A stretch of 64,000 bases of DNA from Streptomyces sp. ICC1 (GTDB lineage: Bacteria > Actinomycetota > Actinomycetes > Streptomycetales > Streptomycetaceae): contig NZ_CP030287.1 of the NCBI RefSeq assembly GCF_003287935.1, forward strand, positions 5,039,022 to 5,103,021. Direction: 5' to 3'. The notes under the pieces were generated by a model. The model was not told where the DNA came from, did not search any database, and worked only from the letters and a program-made list of their open reading frames with translations. Positions 25,117 through 34,901 of the stretch are shown one piece after another (position 1 is the first letter of the stretch; each line of letters begins with the position of its first letter). A program made the position numbers and the translations under genes.

Positions 25117-25812
25117 GTGCTGCCAGTTCGGGGTGGGGACGGCCGGAAGCTGACGGTCTGGGGCATCCGCACCACCTGGAGCACCGTGGGGGACGGGGAG
25201 TTCTTCTGCCCCGACTGCGGTGGGGACCGCAACTACCGCAGGCGCACCGGCCGACGCCGGTTCACGGTCCTCGGGGTCCCGGTGCTGCCGCGCGGGCAGG
25301 TGGGCCCCGTCGTCGAGTGCCAGGGCTGCCGCGAGCGCTTCGCCACCGAGGTCCTGGACCACCTCACCACCACCCGCTTCTCCGCGCTGCTGCGCGACGC
25401 CGTGCACACGGTGACGCTGGCCGTGCTGGCCGCCGGCGGGACGGCCTCGCGCAGCGCCCTGGAGGCCGCCGTGGGCGCCGTACGGGCGGCGGGGTTCCAG
25501 GACTGCACGGAGGAGCAGCTGGAGTCGCTCGTGGAGGGGCTGGCCACCGACGAGGGGCGGCTCGGGCTCTACGACGGCCCCGACTGCTGCGGCGCCGCCC
25601 TCTCGATAGAGCTGCACGAGGTGCTGGAACCGCTGGCTCCGCACCTGGCCGCCCCCGGGCGCGAATCGATCCTGCTGCAGGGCGCGCGCGTCGCGCTGGC
25701 GGACGGCCCGTACATCCCGGCGGAGCGCGAGGTCCTCGCGACGGTGGGCGCGGCGCTGCGCATCGACGCGGACGAGGTGGCGCGGCTGCTGTCGGCGGTC
25801 CGGGCGCCGTAG
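25117..25812 (+). CDS. Zinc-ribbon plus TerB-like protein
   Basis: The 231 aa product joins an N-terminal zinc ribbon (FFCPDCGGDRNY at ~residues 29-40, VVECQGCRERF at ~66-76) to an all-alpha TerB-like domain (ESLVEGLATDEGRLGLYDG, VLEPLAPHLAAPGRESILLQGARVALADG, LATVGAALRIDADEV). TerB domains occur in tellurite-resistance and stress systems at the membrane, where metal-binding acidic residues matter. The zinc-ribbon fusion suggests an adapter function. GTG 25117 follows GGAGG by 6 nt. Apparently monocistronic; role unknown. Confidence 0.82.
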   Translation: MLPVRGGDGRKLTVWGIRTTWSTVGDGEFFCPDCGGDRNYRRRTGRRRFTVLGVPVLPRGQVGPVVECQGCRERFATEVLDHLTTTRFSALLRDAVHTVTLAVLAAGGTASRSALEAAVGAVRAAGFQDCTEEQLESLVEGLATDEGRLGLYDGPDCCGAALSIELHEVLEPLAPHLAAPGRESILLQGARVALADGPYIPAEREVLATVGAALRIDADEVARLLSAVRAP

Positions 25813-26398
25813 GACAGAGGTCCAGGGCGGTGGCGGCCGGTTCGGCCGCCGCCGCCCTTTCGCATGCCGTCGCGGGCTCCGGGACGGGCGAAAACGGAAC
25901 ATTTCGAGGTAACGATCCGGCCTCGCGCCCCCGATTTCGCGCCTTTCGCGCGCCGGTTGAACCGCGGAGCGGTTCCATCCGTGCGGGGTGTTTCCACCAT
26001 GTGGACGGCCGGAGGGGTGCCTTCTTCTTTGCGCTGCCGAACGAGGGCGAACCATTAACCCGCACGTCATCCCAGGGGACCTTCGCGTTCGCGCAGCGAG
26101 AACCAGCCATTTTGTGAACCGTTGGCCGTAGCCGACCGCGCGAGCGTCCGCCACTGGAGAAACCTCCAGATCGAGCATCCCAGTTCGTCAACACTTTGTG
26201 GAAGTCGACGATATCTGTGAGCGGCCCCACAGGCGTTCAATTCCGGTCACACGACGAGACGCCGGCGGTAACACCGCGGGGCTTCGATGCACGTGGACGT
26301 ACTGACAGCCCTGACGGATCAACGGGTTAACGACCCACTCCGGCCGGGGACAACCAGCTTCCTCTCAGTTACCTACCTCATTGAAGGGCAAGGCAGAG
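25813..26398. other. Long intergenic region before the purine permease
   Basis: About 586 nt. A small hairpin (GAACCG-N5-CGGTTC) lies near 25960-25976. The last ~250 nt are AT-richer than the rest and presumably hold the permease promoter. I see no riboswitch fold, tRNA or supported gene. Confidence 0.4.
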
Positions 26399-27910
26399 AT
26401 GGCACGTGTCGCCGCACCGCTTTCCGCCAACGGAGAGCAGAGCACGCACCCGGTCGACGAGGTGCTCCCCCTCCCCAAGCTCGCGCTGTACGGCTTCCAG
26501 CACGTACTCGCGTTCTACGCCGGTGCGGTGATCGTTCCGATCATCGTCGGCGGTGCCCTCGGGCTCTCCACCGAGCAGCTGGTCTACCTGATCAACGCCG
26601 ACCTCTTCACCTGCGGTATCGCCTCGATCATCCAGGCGTGGGGCATCGGCAGGATCGGCGCGAGGCTGCCCCTGATCCAGGGCGTCACCTTCACCGCGGT
26701 GTCCCCGATGATCGCCATCGGTCTCGGGGCGGGCGGCGGGACGGCCGGTCTGCTCGTCATCTACGGCGCGGTCATCACGGCCGGCATCGCCACCTTCGCC
26801 TTCGCCTGGCTGCCCCCCAAGGCCTTCCGCACCATCATGCGGCTCTTCCCGCCGGTCGTCACCGGCACGGTGATCACGGTCCTCGGCATCGTGCTGATCC
26901 CGGTCGGCCTGAACGACGCCGCGGGCGGCCTCGGCAGCCCCGACTTCGGCGACCCGAAGCACTTCGCCTACGCCGGCGGCACGATGCTCTTCATCCTCGT
27001 CCTGATGAAGCTCGGCAGGCCCTTCCTCAACAGCATCTCCATCCTGCTCGGCCTGGTCGGCGGCACCGCCGTCGCCTTCCTGCTCGGCGACGCCAAGTTC
27101 GGCAACGTGAGCAACTCGGACTGGATCGGCATCACCACCCCGTTCTACTACGGAGCCCCGAAGTTCGAGTGGTTCCCGATCGTCCTGATGCTCATCGTCA
27201 TGCTGATCACCATGGTCGAGACCACCGGTGACACCTACGCCGTCGGCGACATCGTCGGCAAGGAGATCGACAGCGAGACCGTGGCCCGCGCCCTGCGCGC
27301 CGACGGCGCCGCGACCGCCCTGGGCGGCGTCCTCAACTCCTTCCCGTACGTGGCCTTCGCCGAGAACGTCGGCCTGGTCCGCATGACCAAGGTCAAGAGC
27401 CGCTTCGTCGTGGTCGCCGCCGGTGTCTTCATGATCGTGCTGGGTCTGATCCCGAAGGCCGCCGCGATCGTCGCCGCGGTTCCGCACGGTGTGCTCGGCG
27501 GCGCGGCGACGGTGATGTTCGCGATGGTGGCCCTGGCGGGCATCCAGACCCTCGCCAAGGTCGACCTCAAGGAGGAGAAGAACGCGCTGGTCGTGGGTGT
27601 CTCTCTGGCCTTCGCGCTGCTCCCCGCCACCGTCCCGGTGCTCTTCAAGGACCACATGGACGCGGACCTCTCCTCGCTCCTCAACTCCGGTGTGACGCTC
27701 GGTGCCACGGCCGCGATCGTCCTGAACCTGATCTTCAACGGTCTCGGCAAGGACGACGCGCACAGCGCCCCGCAGATCGACGCCCCGCAGACCGACGCCC
27801 CGCAGATCGACGCCCCGAAGGCCGACGCCCCGGCGTCGGACGACGGTGCCCCGGCAGCCGTACCGGCCCAGTCGACCGAGGGCGAGCACGCCCCGACGCC
27901 GACCGCCTGA
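26399..27910 (+). CDS. NCS2-family purine (uric acid/xanthine) permease
   Basis: This proton-coupled nucleobase transporter of 503 aa has ~12-14 membrane segments. YGFQHVLAFYAG in TM1 carries the conserved Gln-His pair. VETTGDTYAVG and the NAT signature region FAENVGLVRMTKVKSR are in TM8-TM10. Overall resemblance is to uric acid/xanthine permeases rather than uracil permeases, so purine salvage is inferred. ATG 26399 is preferred over TTG 26381. The hydrophilic C-terminus has five 15-bp repeats (APQIDAPQTD and similar) not present in usual relatives. Confidence 0.9.
   Translation: MARVAAPLSANGEQSTHPVDEVLPLPKLALYGFQHVLAFYAGAVIVPIIVGGALGLSTEQLVYLINADLFTCGIASIIQAWGIGRIGARLPLIQGVTFTAVSPMIAIGLGAGGGTAGLLVIYGAVITAGIATFAFAWLPPKAFRTIMRLFPPVVTGTVITVLGIVLIPVGLNDAAGGLGSPDFGDPKHFAYAGGTMLFILVLMKLGRPFLNSISILLGLVGGTAVAFLLGDAKFGNVSNSDWIGITTPFYYGAPKFEWFPIVLMLIVMLITMVETTGDTYAVGDIVGKEIDSETVARALRADGAATALGGVLNSFPYVAFAENVGLVRMTKVKSRFVVVAAGVFMIVLGLIPKAAAIVAAVPHGVLGGAATVMFAMVALAGIQTLAKVDLKEEKNALVVGVSLAFALLPATVPVLFKDHMDADLSSLLNSGVTLGATAAIVLNLIFNGLGKDDAHSAPQIDAPQTDAPQIDAPKADAPASDDGAPAAVPAQSTEGEHAPTPTA
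27766..27840. repeat. Five 15-bp repeats in the permease tail
   Basis: Five units of GCCCCGCAGATCGAC or close variants encode the pentapeptide (A-P-Q/K/A-X-D) of the cytoplasmic tail. Units 1 and 3 are identical; the others carry substitutions. Confidence 0.9.
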
Positions 27911-27992
27911 TCCTCCCAAGGGGTGTCCCCCGCCGGGCTCGCGCCCGGCGAGGGACGCTGCCGTTCCGGGCCGTCCTGTCAGTGGGGTACGG

Positions 27993-27998
27993 GACAAT
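27993..27998 (+). promoter_or_regulatory. Leaderless -10 element for recO
   Basis: GACAAT lies 6 nt before ATG 28005 with no ribosome binding site, suggesting a leaderless transcript. Confidence 0.45.
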
Positions 27999-28004
27999 GG
28001 GCTC

Positions 28005-28751
28005 ATGAGTCTGTTCCGCGACGACGGCATCGTGCTGCGCACCCAGAAGCTGGGTGAGGCGGACCGCATCATCACGCTGCTGACCCGGGGCCACGGCCGG
28101 GTCCGGGCCGTCGCCCGCGGGGTCCGGCGGACGAAGTCCAAGTTCGGCGCCGGGCTGGAACCCTTCTCCCACGCCGACGTGCAGTTCTTCGCCCGCAGCA
28201 ACGAACTGATCGGCCGCAGCCTGCCGCTCTGCACGCAGACCCAGATCATCGCCCCGTACGGCAACGGCATCGTCACCGACTACGGCCGCTACACCGCCGG
28301 CACCGCGATGCTGGAGACGGCCGAGCGGTTCACCGACCACGAGGGCGAGCCGGCCGTGCAGCAGTACCTGCTGCTCGTCGGCGCGCTGCGCACCCTCTCG
28401 CGCGGCGAACACGCGCCGAACCTCATCCTCGACGCCTTCCTGCTGCGCTCCCTCGCCGTCAACGGCTACGCACCGAGCTTCGACGACTGCGCGAAGTGCG
28501 GGATCCACGGACCCAACCGGCACTTCTCCGTCGCCGCCGGCGGGGTCATATGCGGCGACTGCCGCGTCCCCGGCAGCGTCGTACCCTCGTCGGAGGCCAT
28601 CGCCCTGCTCAGCGCCCTGCTGACGGGCGACTGGGGACATGCCGACGCGTGCGAGGCGCGTCACGTGCGGGAGGGCAGCGGGCTGGTCTCCGCCTACTTG
28701 CACTGGCATCTGGAGCGCGGGCTACGCTCCCTTCGATACGTCGAGAAATAG
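28005..28751 (+). CDS. recO: DNA repair protein RecO
   Basis: RecO loads RecA onto SSB-coated DNA in the RecFOR pathway. The 248 aa product has the N-terminal OB-fold ([31 protein letters not shown]), the helical core and a C-terminal zinc finger (DCAKCGIHG and ICGDCR, ~residues 164-188). It is followed at 11 nt by uppS, a conserved actinobacterial pairing suggesting cotranscription. The start is probably leaderless. Confidence 0.95.
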   Translation: MSLFRDDGIVLRTQKLGEADRIITLLTRGHGRVRAVARGVRRTKSKFGAGLEPFSHADVQFFARSNELIGRSLPLCTQTQIIAPYGNGIVTDYGRYTAGTAMLETAERFTDHEGEPAVQQYLLLVGALRTLSRGEHAPNLILDAFLLRSLAVNGYAPSFDDCAKCGIHGPNRHFSVAAGGVICGDCRVPGSVVPSSEAIALLSALLTGDWGHADACEARHVREGSGLVSAYLHWHLERGLRSLRYVEK

Positions 28752-28762
28752 GAGCTGGGCAC

Positions 28763-29581
28763 ATGGCACGACGCGGGATTCTGGGACGCTCTCGCCGCGA
28801 GTACAAGGTTCCCGAGCCGCACCCGTCCGGTGAGCGCCCGCCGAAGATCCCCGGCGAGCTCGTGCCGAACCACGTCGCGGTCGTCATGGACGGCAACGGC
28901 CGCTGGGCCAAGGAGCGCGGGCTGCCGCGCACCGAGGGCCACAAGGTGGGCGAGGGCGTCGTGCTCGACGTGCTCAAGGGCTGCCTGGAGATGGGCGTCA
29001 AGAACCTCTCCCTCTACGCCTTCTCGACGGAGAACTGGAAGCGCTCGCCCGACGAGGTGCGCTTCCTCATGAACTTCAACCGCGATGTCATCCGGCGCCG
29101 GCGCGACGAGATGAACGAGCTGGGCATCCGCATCCGCTGGGTCGGCCGCATGCCGAAGATGTGGAAGTCGGTCGTCCAGGAGCTCCAGGTCGCGCAGGAG
29201 CAGACCGTCGACAACGACGCGATGACCCTCTACTTCTGCGTCAACTACGGCGGCCGCGCCGAGATCGCGGACGCCGCGCAGGCGATCGCGCGCGATGTGG
29301 CGGCCGGCCGGCTCGACCCGTCGAAGGTCAACGAGAAGACCTTCGCGAAGTACATGTACTACCCGGACATGCCGGACGTGGACCTCTTCCTGCGGCCGAG
29401 CGGCGAGCAGCGCACCTCGAACTACCTGCTGTGGCAGAGCGCGTACGCCGAGATGGTCTTCCAGGACGTCCTGTGGCCGGACTTCGACCGCCGCAACCTC
29501 TGGGCGGCCTGCTACGAGTACGCCCAGCGCGACCGCCGCTTCGGCGGCGCCGTCCCCAACCAGGGTGAGGGCTCCGCCTGA
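28763..29581 (+). CDS. uppS: Isoprenyl transferase (Z-prenyl diphosphate synthase)
   Basis: This cis-prenyltransferase makes long-chain polyprenyl diphosphate for peptidoglycan and glycan carriers. The 272 aa product shows [16 protein letters not shown] (~residues 38-53, catalytic Asp), [20 protein letters not shown] and [27 protein letters not shown] precedes ATG 28763. Actinobacteria often have two homologues with different chain-length products, so the exact product is not certain. Confidence 0.95.
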   Translation: MARRGILGRSRREYKVPEPHPSGERPPKIPGELVPNHVAVVMDGNGRWAKERGLPRTEGHKVGEGVVLDVLKGCLEMGVKNLSLYAFSTENWKRSPDEVRFLMNFNRDVIRRRRDEMNELGIRIRWVGRMPKMWKSVVQELQVAQEQTVDNDAMTLYFCVNYGGRAEIADAAQAIARDVAAGRLDPSKVNEKTFAKYMYYPDMPDVDLFLRPSGEQRTSNYLLWQSAYAEMVFQDVLWPDFDRRNLWAACYEYAQRDRRFGGAVPNQGEGSA

Positions 29582-29589
29582 GCGGCCAC

Positions 29590-29595
29590 TAGGAT
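29590..29595 (+). promoter_or_regulatory. Leaderless -10 element for the YcxB-like gene
   Basis: TAGGAT ends 8 nt before ATG 29604 and 14 nt after the uppS stop. No ribosome binding site is present. Confidence 0.5.
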
Positions 29596-29603
29596 CCCCG
29601 CTC

Positions 29604-30170
29604 ATGGACGACATGAGCGGGGATCAGCTGTACCGGATACACGAGTCGGCATCGGCGGGGCAGGCGGTCGAGCTCCGCTACACGCCGACCGTCGCCGACA
29701 TGGCGGAGGGCCTGCGGGCACGCGGCCGGTCGAAGGCGGGCCGCCGCCAGCGCCTGCCGTTCTTCCTCATCGGCCTGGTGGGGCCCGGGTACGCCGCAGT
29801 CCTCATCGCGCAGGACGGCGAGTCGGCCGGGTCCCCCGTGGCGCTGACCGTGGTGGGCCTGCTCGGCTGGGCCTTCGCGCTGTTCGGCCACCGGTTCATG
29901 GCCCGGTCGACCCGCGGACTGCTGGCGGCGGCGGGGGAGTGCAGGGCGGTCGTCGACGGCGAGGGCATCACCATCGACTCAGCGCAGGGCTCCACCCACC
30001 TGCTCTGGAGCGCGCTGTCGACCTACGCGGAGACCCCCGCGACCTTCATGGTCTTCACCGGCGACAGGCAGATCACCGGCGGGGCGCTGCTCCCCAAGCG
30101 GGGCCTCGCGGACGCCGGGCAGCAGGACGTGCTGCGGGCGCTCCTGGACGGGAAGCTGGAGCGGATCTAG
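29604..30170 (+). CDS. YcxB-like membrane protein
   Basis: The 188 aa protein has two adjacent membrane segments (PFFLIGLVGPGYAAVLIA at ~49-66 and ALTVVGLLGWAFALFG at ~77-92) and a soluble C-terminal domain (GITIDSAQGSTHLLWSALSTYAETPATFMVFTG) characteristic of YcxB-like proteins. Function unknown. A leaderless start is likely. Convergent with zur, whose stop lies 29 nt away. Confidence 0.78.
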   Translation: MDDMSGDQLYRIHESASAGQAVELRYTPTVADMAEGLRARGRSKAGRRQRLPFFLIGLVGPGYAAVLIAQDGESAGSPVALTVVGLLGWAFALFGHRFMARSTRGLLAAAGECRAVVDGEGITIDSAQGSTHLLWSALSTYAETPATFMVFTGDRQITGGALLPKRGLADAGQQDVLRALLDGKLERI

Positions 30171-30198
30171 GCCTGCGGCCGGCGCCGGCCGGTCCCCG

Positions 30199-30633
30199 CT
30201 ACGGCTGGGGGGCCGCCGCGCAGTCCGCGCAGGTGCCGAAGATCTCCACCGTGTGGGCGACGTTCACGAAGCCGTGCTCGGCCGCGATGGCCTCCGCCCA
30301 CTTCTCGACCGCCGGACCCTCCACCTCGACGGCCTTGCCACACTTGCGGCAGACCAGGTGGTGGTGGTGGTCCCCGGTGGAGCAGCGCCGGTAGACGGAC
30401 TCGCCGTCGCTGGTCCGCAGGACGTCGACCTCGCCCGCGTCCGCGAGGGACTGCAGGGTGCGGTAGACGGTGGTCAGGCCCACGGAATCGCCGCGGTGCT
30501 TGAGCATGTCGTGGAGTTCCTGGGCACTGCGGAACTCGTCCACCTCGTCCAGCGCCGCCGCGACGGCGGCCCGCTGCCGGGTGGATCGTCCTCGTACTGG
30601 CGCGGTATTCATCTCGCCAGGCGCAGTCGCCAC
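30199..30633 (-). CDS. zur: Zinc uptake regulator Zur (Fur family)
   Basis: This 144 aa repressor senses Zn2+ and shuts off zinc uptake. The winged helix includes GDSVGLTTVYRTLQSLADAGEVDVLR. Metal sites are visible as STGDHHHHLVCRKCG and FGTCADC (structural CxxC pairs). I chose GTG 30633 because AGGAGG lies 5 nt upstream; an ATG further upstream lacks a site. It is last in the znuA-znuC-znuB-zur operon, so it is autoregulated through the Zur box at 33373-33387. Confidence 0.94.
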   Translation of the reverse strand: MATAPGEMNTAPVRGRSTRQRAAVAAALDEVDEFRSAQELHDMLKHRGDSVGLTTVYRTLQSLADAGEVDVLRTSDGESVYRRCSTGDHHHHLVCRKCGKAVEVEGPAVEKWAEAIAAEHGFVNVAHTVEIFGTCADCAAAPQP

Positions 30634-30692
30634 CGGTTCCTCCTCGTTTCGGCCTCGGCCCATTGTGCCAGGCGGCCGCGCGGCTCAGACCG

Positions 30693-31559
30693 TCACACTT
30701 CCACGCCTTCCCGCGTGCAGACTTCCTCGGAGGCGCGGGCGGCCCTCGCCCGCCGCCGGGCCAGGGGGGTCGAAACGGCCGTCATCACCATGAACACGGC
30801 GATGGCGAGCAGCACGATCGTGCCGCCGGACGGGGCGTCGATGTAGTACGTGGCCGCCGTGCCCGAGAGCGAGACCAGTACGCCGATCACCATGGCCACC
30901 GTCAGCGTGGCCGTGAACCCACGGGTGACGCGCTGCGCGGCGGCCACGGGGATCACCATCATGGCGCTGACCAGCAGCAGGCCGACGATGCGCATCGCGA
31001 CGGTCACGGTGACGGCGGCGGTGACGGCCATCAGCAGGTTCAGGAAGCGCACCGGCAGGCCGGTGACCCGCGCGAACTCCTCGTCCTGGCAGACCGCGAA
31101 CAGCTGGCGGCGCAGTCCCAGGGTGACGGCGATGACGAACAGGGCGAGGATCACGACCGCGGTGATGTCCTCGGCCGAGACGGTGGTGATGGAGCCGAAG
31201 AGGTAGCTGGTGAGGTTGGCCGTGGAGCCGCCCGGAGCCAGGTTGATGATCATGACGCCGCCGGCCAGGCCGCCGTAGAAGAGCATGGCCAGCGCGATGT
31301 CCCCGCTGGTCTTGCCGCGGGAGCGGATCAGCTCCATGCCGACCGCGCCGATGACCGCGACCAGGGTGGCCATCCACACCGGGCTGGTGTTGAGCAGGAA
31401 ACCGAGCGCGACACCGGTCATGGCCACGTGGCCGATGCCGTCGCCCATGACGGCCTGGCGGCGCTGCACGAGGTACGTGCCGATCGCGGGGGCCGTGATG
31501 CCGACGAGGGCGGCGGCGATGAGGGCCCGCTGCATGAAGGCGTAGTCGAGGAGGTCCAT
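30693..31559 (-). CDS. znuB: Zinc ABC transporter permease
   Basis: This 288 aa integral membrane permease of the ABC-3 family has ~8 TM segments. FMQRALIAAALVGITAPAIGTYLVQRRQAVMGDGIGHVAMTGVALG at the N-terminus holds the conserved family blocks. Its ATG overlaps the znuC stop by 1 nt (TGATG), so translation is coupled. It is followed by zur after 59 nt. Confidence 0.94.
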   Translation of the reverse strand: MDLLDYAFMQRALIAAALVGITAPAIGTYLVQRRQAVMGDGIGHVAMTGVALGFLLNTSPVWMATLVAVIGAVGMELIRSRGKTSGDIALAMLFYGGLAGGVMIINLAPGGSTANLTSYLFGSITTVSAEDITAVVILALFVIAVTLGLRRQLFAVCQDEEFARVTGLPVRFLNLLMAVTAAVTVTVAMRIVGLLLVSAMMVIPVAAAQRVTRGFTATLTVAMVIGVLVSLSGTAATYYIDAPSGGTIVLLAIAVFMVMTAVSTPLARRRARAARASEEVCTREGVEV

Positions 31560-32383
31560 CAGCTCAGCAGTCCCGTCCGGAGGGGCTCGGCGTCGTGCGC
31601 GGAGTGGGGGTGTACGTGGTCGTGGCCCGGCAGCGCGTGCTGGCCCAGGGCCTCCGGGGGCGGGCCGTCGTGCGTGACGCAGCCGTCGCGCAGGACGACG
31701 GCGCGGTCGATGAGCGGCTCCAGCGGGCCCAGCTCGTGCAGGACGAGGAGCACGGTGGTGCCGGCGGCGACCTGGGTGCGCAGGGCGTTCGCGAGGACCT
31801 CCTGGTTGGCCAGGTCCACGCCCGCCATCGGCTCGTCCATGATCAGCAGCTCCGGCTCGCCGGCGAGCGCGCGGGCGATGAGGACCCGCTGGTGCTGCCC
31901 GCCGGAGAGCGCGTTGACGGAGGCGTCGGCGTGGGAGGCCATGTCGACCAGGTCCAGCGCGCGCTCGACGGCGGCCTTGTCGGCCTTGCGCAGGAACCCG
32001 AAGCGGGAGCGCGCGAGGCGCCCGGCGGAGACGACCTCGCGGACGGTGGCGGGGACCCCGCTGGCGGCGGTGGTGCGCTGCGGGACGTACCCGATGCGCG
32101 ACCAGTCGCGGAAGCGCTTGAAGTCGGTGCCGAAGAGGGACAGGGCGCCCTCGCTCAGCGGGACCTGGCCGACCACGGCACGCACGGCCGTGGACTTGCC
32201 GGAGCCGTTGGCGCCGAGGAGGGCGACGACCTCGCCGCGGCGGACGGTGAGGTCGACGCCGCGCAGCACGGGGCGCGAACCGAGCGAGGCCGTGGCCCCG
32301 CGCAGGGATATGACGGGCTGGTCCGGCGCCTGCGTGGGCTTGGACTCCATGGCTCGCGCCTCCGTTGCTGCTACTGCTGCCAT
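31559..32383 (-). CDS. znuC: Zinc ABC transporter ATPase
   Basis: This ATP-binding subunit of 274 aa has Walker A LLGANGSGKST (~residues 55-65), LSGGQHQRVLIARAL and Walker B LLIMDEPMAGVD, with HELGP at the switch His. The C-terminus is His-rich (GHDHVHPHSAHD), perhaps holding zinc. Its start overlaps the znuA stop as TAATG. Confidence 0.94.
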   Translation of the reverse strand: MAAVAATEARAMESKPTQAPDQPVISLRGATASLGSRPVLRGVDLTVRRGEVVALLGANGSGKSTAVRAVVGQVPLSEGALSLFGTDFKRFRDWSRIGYVPQRTTAASGVPATVREVVSAGRLARSRFGFLRKADKAAVERALDLVDMASHADASVNALSGGQHQRVLIARALAGEPELLIMDEPMAGVDLANQEVLANALRTQVAAGTTVLLVLHELGPLEPLIDRAVVLRDGCVTHDGPPPEALGQHALPGHDHVHPHSAHDAEPLRTGLLS

Positions 32384-33351
32384 TACTTGTTGCCGAGCGC
32401 CTTCTGGAGGTTCTTCAGGTTGGCCCGCATGACCTCGAAGTAGTCAGCACCCTGGGACTTGTCCGTAATTCCCTCGAGGGGGTCCAGGACGTCGGTCTTC
32501 AGGCCGGTGTCGGTCGCGAGGGTCTTGGCCGTCTTGTCGCTGGCCAGCGTCTCGAAGAACACGGTGGTGACATTGTCCTTCTTCGCGACGGCCTGCAGCT
32601 CCTTCATCCGGGCCGGGCTCGGCTCGGACTCGGGGTCGACGCCGGAGATGCCCTCCTGGTCGAGGCCGTAGCGCTCGGCGAGGTAGCCGAAGGCGGAGTG
32701 GGTGGTGATGAAGGTCTTGGAGGCCGTGTTCTTCAGGCCGTCCTTGAACTCGGTGTCGAGCGCGCCCAGTTTGGCGACCAGGTCGTCGGTGTTCTTCTTG
32801 TAGTCCGCCGCGTGGCCGGGGTCGGCCTTCTCCAGGGCGGCGCCGACGCCCTTGGCGATCTCGGCGTACTTGACCGGGTCGAGCCAGAGGTGCGGGTCCT
32901 CGCCGGATTCGCCGTGGCTGTGGTCGTGGCCTTCGCCTTCGGCGGCGTGGTCGTCGTGGCCCGAGGTGCCGTGCACCTCCAGCTTGGTGAGGGTGGCGGC
33001 GTCGACGACGTTCTTCACGCCGGACTGGGCGACGGCCTTGTCGACGGCGGGCTGCAGCGTCTTGAGGTAGAGGACGACATCGGCCTCGCCGAGCTGCGCG
33101 GTCTGCTTCGGGGTGATCTCCAGGTCGTGCGGCTCGACGCCCGGCTTGGTGAGGGTGTCGACCTTCACGTGGTCCTTGCCGATCTGCTCGACGAGGAACT
33201 GCATCGGATAGAACGACGCCATCACGTCGAGTGTGCCGTCCTTGCCGCCGGCGGCTCCGGCGGTGCCCGAGCAGGCGGTGAGGGCCGTGGCGGCGAGGGC
33301 AACGGCTCCGGCGAGGGCGGCGGTGGGTATGAGGCGTCGTCGTACGTTCAT
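32383..33351 (-). CDS. znuA: Zinc-binding lipoprotein of the Znu transporter
   Basis: The 322 aa substrate-binding lipoprotein has a signal peptide ending in a lipobox (LTACSG, Cys ~27). Metal ligands appear as the His in [25 protein letters not shown] and the C-terminal Asp. A His/Asp-rich loop ([19 protein letters not shown]) is typical of zinc rather than manganese binders. I chose ATG 33351 (MNVRRRL) since the upstream in-frame ATGs lie almost on the Zur box; ATG 33369 remains possible. Confidence 0.94.
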   Translation of the reverse strand: MNVRRRLIPTAALAGAVALAATALTACSGTAGAAGGKDGTLDVMASFYPMQFLVEQIGKDHVKVDTLTKPGVEPHDLEITPKQTAQLGEADVVLYLKTLQPAVDKAVAQSGVKNVVDAATLTKLEVHGTSGHDDHAAEGEGHDHSHGESGEDPHLWLDPVKYAEIAKGVGAALEKADPGHAADYKKNTDDLVAKLGALDTEFKDGLKNTASKTFITTHSAFGYLAERYGLDQEGISGVDPESEPSPARMKELQAVAKKDNVTTVFFETLASDKTAKTLATDTGLKTDVLDPLEGITDKSQGADYFEVMRANLKNLQKALGNK

Positions 33352-33372
33352 GACATCCATTTTCATCAAAGA

Positions 33373-33387
33373 TGGAAACGATTGTCA
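33373..33387 (-). promoter_or_regulatory. Zur box of the znu operon
   Basis: TGGAAACGATTGTCA is a 15-bp inverted repeat fitting the actinobacterial Zur consensus, 22 nt upstream of the znuA start. On the minus strand it includes TTGACA, the probable -35, so bound Zur would block the polymerase. Confidence 0.82.
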
Positions 33388-33437
33388 AAAACCCTGGTGG
33401 GGCGGGGTGTGGAGCCCCGGAGGACGGGGGGCCCGAT

Positions 33438-33468
33438 TTGAAAGGGAGGGTGCGGGCGCCGGTAACCT
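33438..33468 (+). promoter_or_regulatory. Promoter candidate for glyS
   Basis: TTGAAA (33438-33443) and TAACCT (33463-33468) with a 19-nt spacer lie 40 nt upstream of the glyS GTG. The spacing is slightly long. Confidence 0.4.
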
Positions 33469-33508
33469 TGAGGCTTCGCCGTTCGTCCTCGTAAATGAAG
33501 AGAGCACC

Positions 33509-34891
33509 GTGGCCGCCGACAAGATCGAAACCATCGTCAGCCTGAGCAAGCGCCGTGGCTTCGTTTTCCCGTGCAGTGACATCTACGGCGGCTCCAAGGC
33601 CGCCTGGGATTACGGTCCGCTCGGTGTCGAGCTCAAGGAGAACATCAAGCGCCAGTGGTGGAAGGCCATGGTCACCGGGCGTGAGGACATCGTCGGCCTC
33701 GACTCCTCCGTGATCCTGGCCCCGGAGGTCTGGGTGGCCTCCGGCCACGTCGGCACCTTCTCGGACCCGCTGACCGAGTGCACCTCCTGTCACAAGCGCC
33801 ACCGCGCCGACCACCTGGAAGAGGCGTACGAGGCCAAGCACGGCCGCACGCCTGCCAACGGCCTCGCGGACATCAACTGCCCCAACTGCGGCGTGAAGGG
33901 CCAGTTCACCGAGCCCAAGCAGTTCTCCGGCATGCTGGAGACCCACCTCGGCCCGACCCAGGACACCGGCTCCAAGGCGTACCTGCGCCCCGAGACCGCC
34001 CAGGGCATCTTCACCAACTTCGCGCACGTGATGACCGCCTCGCGCAAGAAGCCCCCCTTCGGCATCGCGCAGATGGGCAAGTCCTTCCGCAACGAGATCA
34101 CCCCCGGCAACTTCATCTTCCGCACCCGCGAGTTCGAGCAGATGGAGATGGAGTTCTTCGTCAAGCCGGGCGAGGACGAGCAGTGGCAGGAGTACTGGAT
34201 GCAGGAGCGGTGGAACTGGTACCGCGACCTCGGCATCCGCGAGGAGAACATCCGCTGGTACGACCACCCGAAGGACAAGCTGTCCCACTACTCGAAGCGC
34301 ACCGCCGACATCGAGTACCGCTTCAACTTCGGTGGCAATGAGTTCTCCGAGCTCGAAGGCGTCGCCAACCGCACCGACTTCGACCTCAAGGCCCACTCCG
34401 CCGCCTCCGGCTCGGAGCTCGTGTACTTCGACCAGGAGTCGAAGGAGAAGTACACCCCGTACGTCATCGAGCCGGCGGCCGGTGTCAACCGCGCCATGCT
34501 CGCCTTCATGCTCGACGCGTACAACGAGGACGAGGCCCCGAACGCCAAGGGCGTCATGGAGAAGCGCACCGTGATGCGCCTCGACCCGCGCCTGGCCCCG
34601 GTCAAGGTCGCCGTCCTGCCGCTGTCCCGCAACGCGCAGCTGTCGCCGAAGGCCAAGGGCCTCGCCGCCGACCTGCGCAAGTTCTGGAACATCGAGTTCG
34701 ACGACGCGGGCGCCATCGGCCGCCGCTACCGCCGCCAGGACGAGATCGGCACGCCGTTCTGCGTCACCGTCGACTTCGACACCCTCGACGACAACGCGGT
34801 GACCGTGCGCGAGCGCGACACCATGAAGCAGGAGCGCGTCTCCCTGGACCAGATCCAGACCTACCTCGGCAGCCGCCTGCTCGGCTGCTAG
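33509..34891 (+). CDS. glyS: Glycyl-tRNA synthetase (alpha2 type)
   Basis: This class II aminoacyl-tRNA synthetase of 460 aa charges tRNA-Gly. Motif 2 is [21 protein letters not shown] (~190-210) and motif 3 contains [14 protein letters not shown] zinc-binding-like insertion (CTSCHKRH and [10 protein letters not shown]) follows motif 1, as in actinobacterial forms. The anticodon-binding C-terminal domain includes [16 protein letters not shown] 33509 is the start that gives the family N-terminus. Divergent from the znu operon and closed by a strong terminator. Confidence 0.96.
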   Translation: MAADKIETIVSLSKRRGFVFPCSDIYGGSKAAWDYGPLGVELKENIKRQWWKAMVTGREDIVGLDSSVILAPEVWVASGHVGTFSDPLTECTSCHKRHRADHLEEAYEAKHGRTPANGLADINCPNCGVKGQFTEPKQFSGMLETHLGPTQDTGSKAYLRPETAQGIFTNFAHVMTASRKKPPFGIAQMGKSFRNEITPGNFIFRTREFEQMEMEFFVKPGEDEQWQEYWMQERWNWYRDLGIREENIRWYDHPKDKLSHYSKRTADIEYRFNFGGNEFSELEGVANRTDFDLKAHSAASGSELVYFDQESKEKYTPYVIEPAAGVNRAMLAFMLDAYNEDEAPNAKGVMEKRTVMRLDPRLAPVKVAVLPLSRNAQLSPKAKGLAADLRKFWNIEFDDAGAIGRRYRRQDEIGTPFCVTVDFDTLDDNAVTVRERDTMKQERVSLDQIQTYLGSRLLGC

Positions 34892-34901
34892 TGCTGTGAC
34901 C

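Noticed and set aside
25813..26398. Purine riboswitch before the permease
   Set aside because: No purine-riboswitch core (paired P1/P2/P3 with conserved UAUA/UNNU elements) could be recognised by eye.
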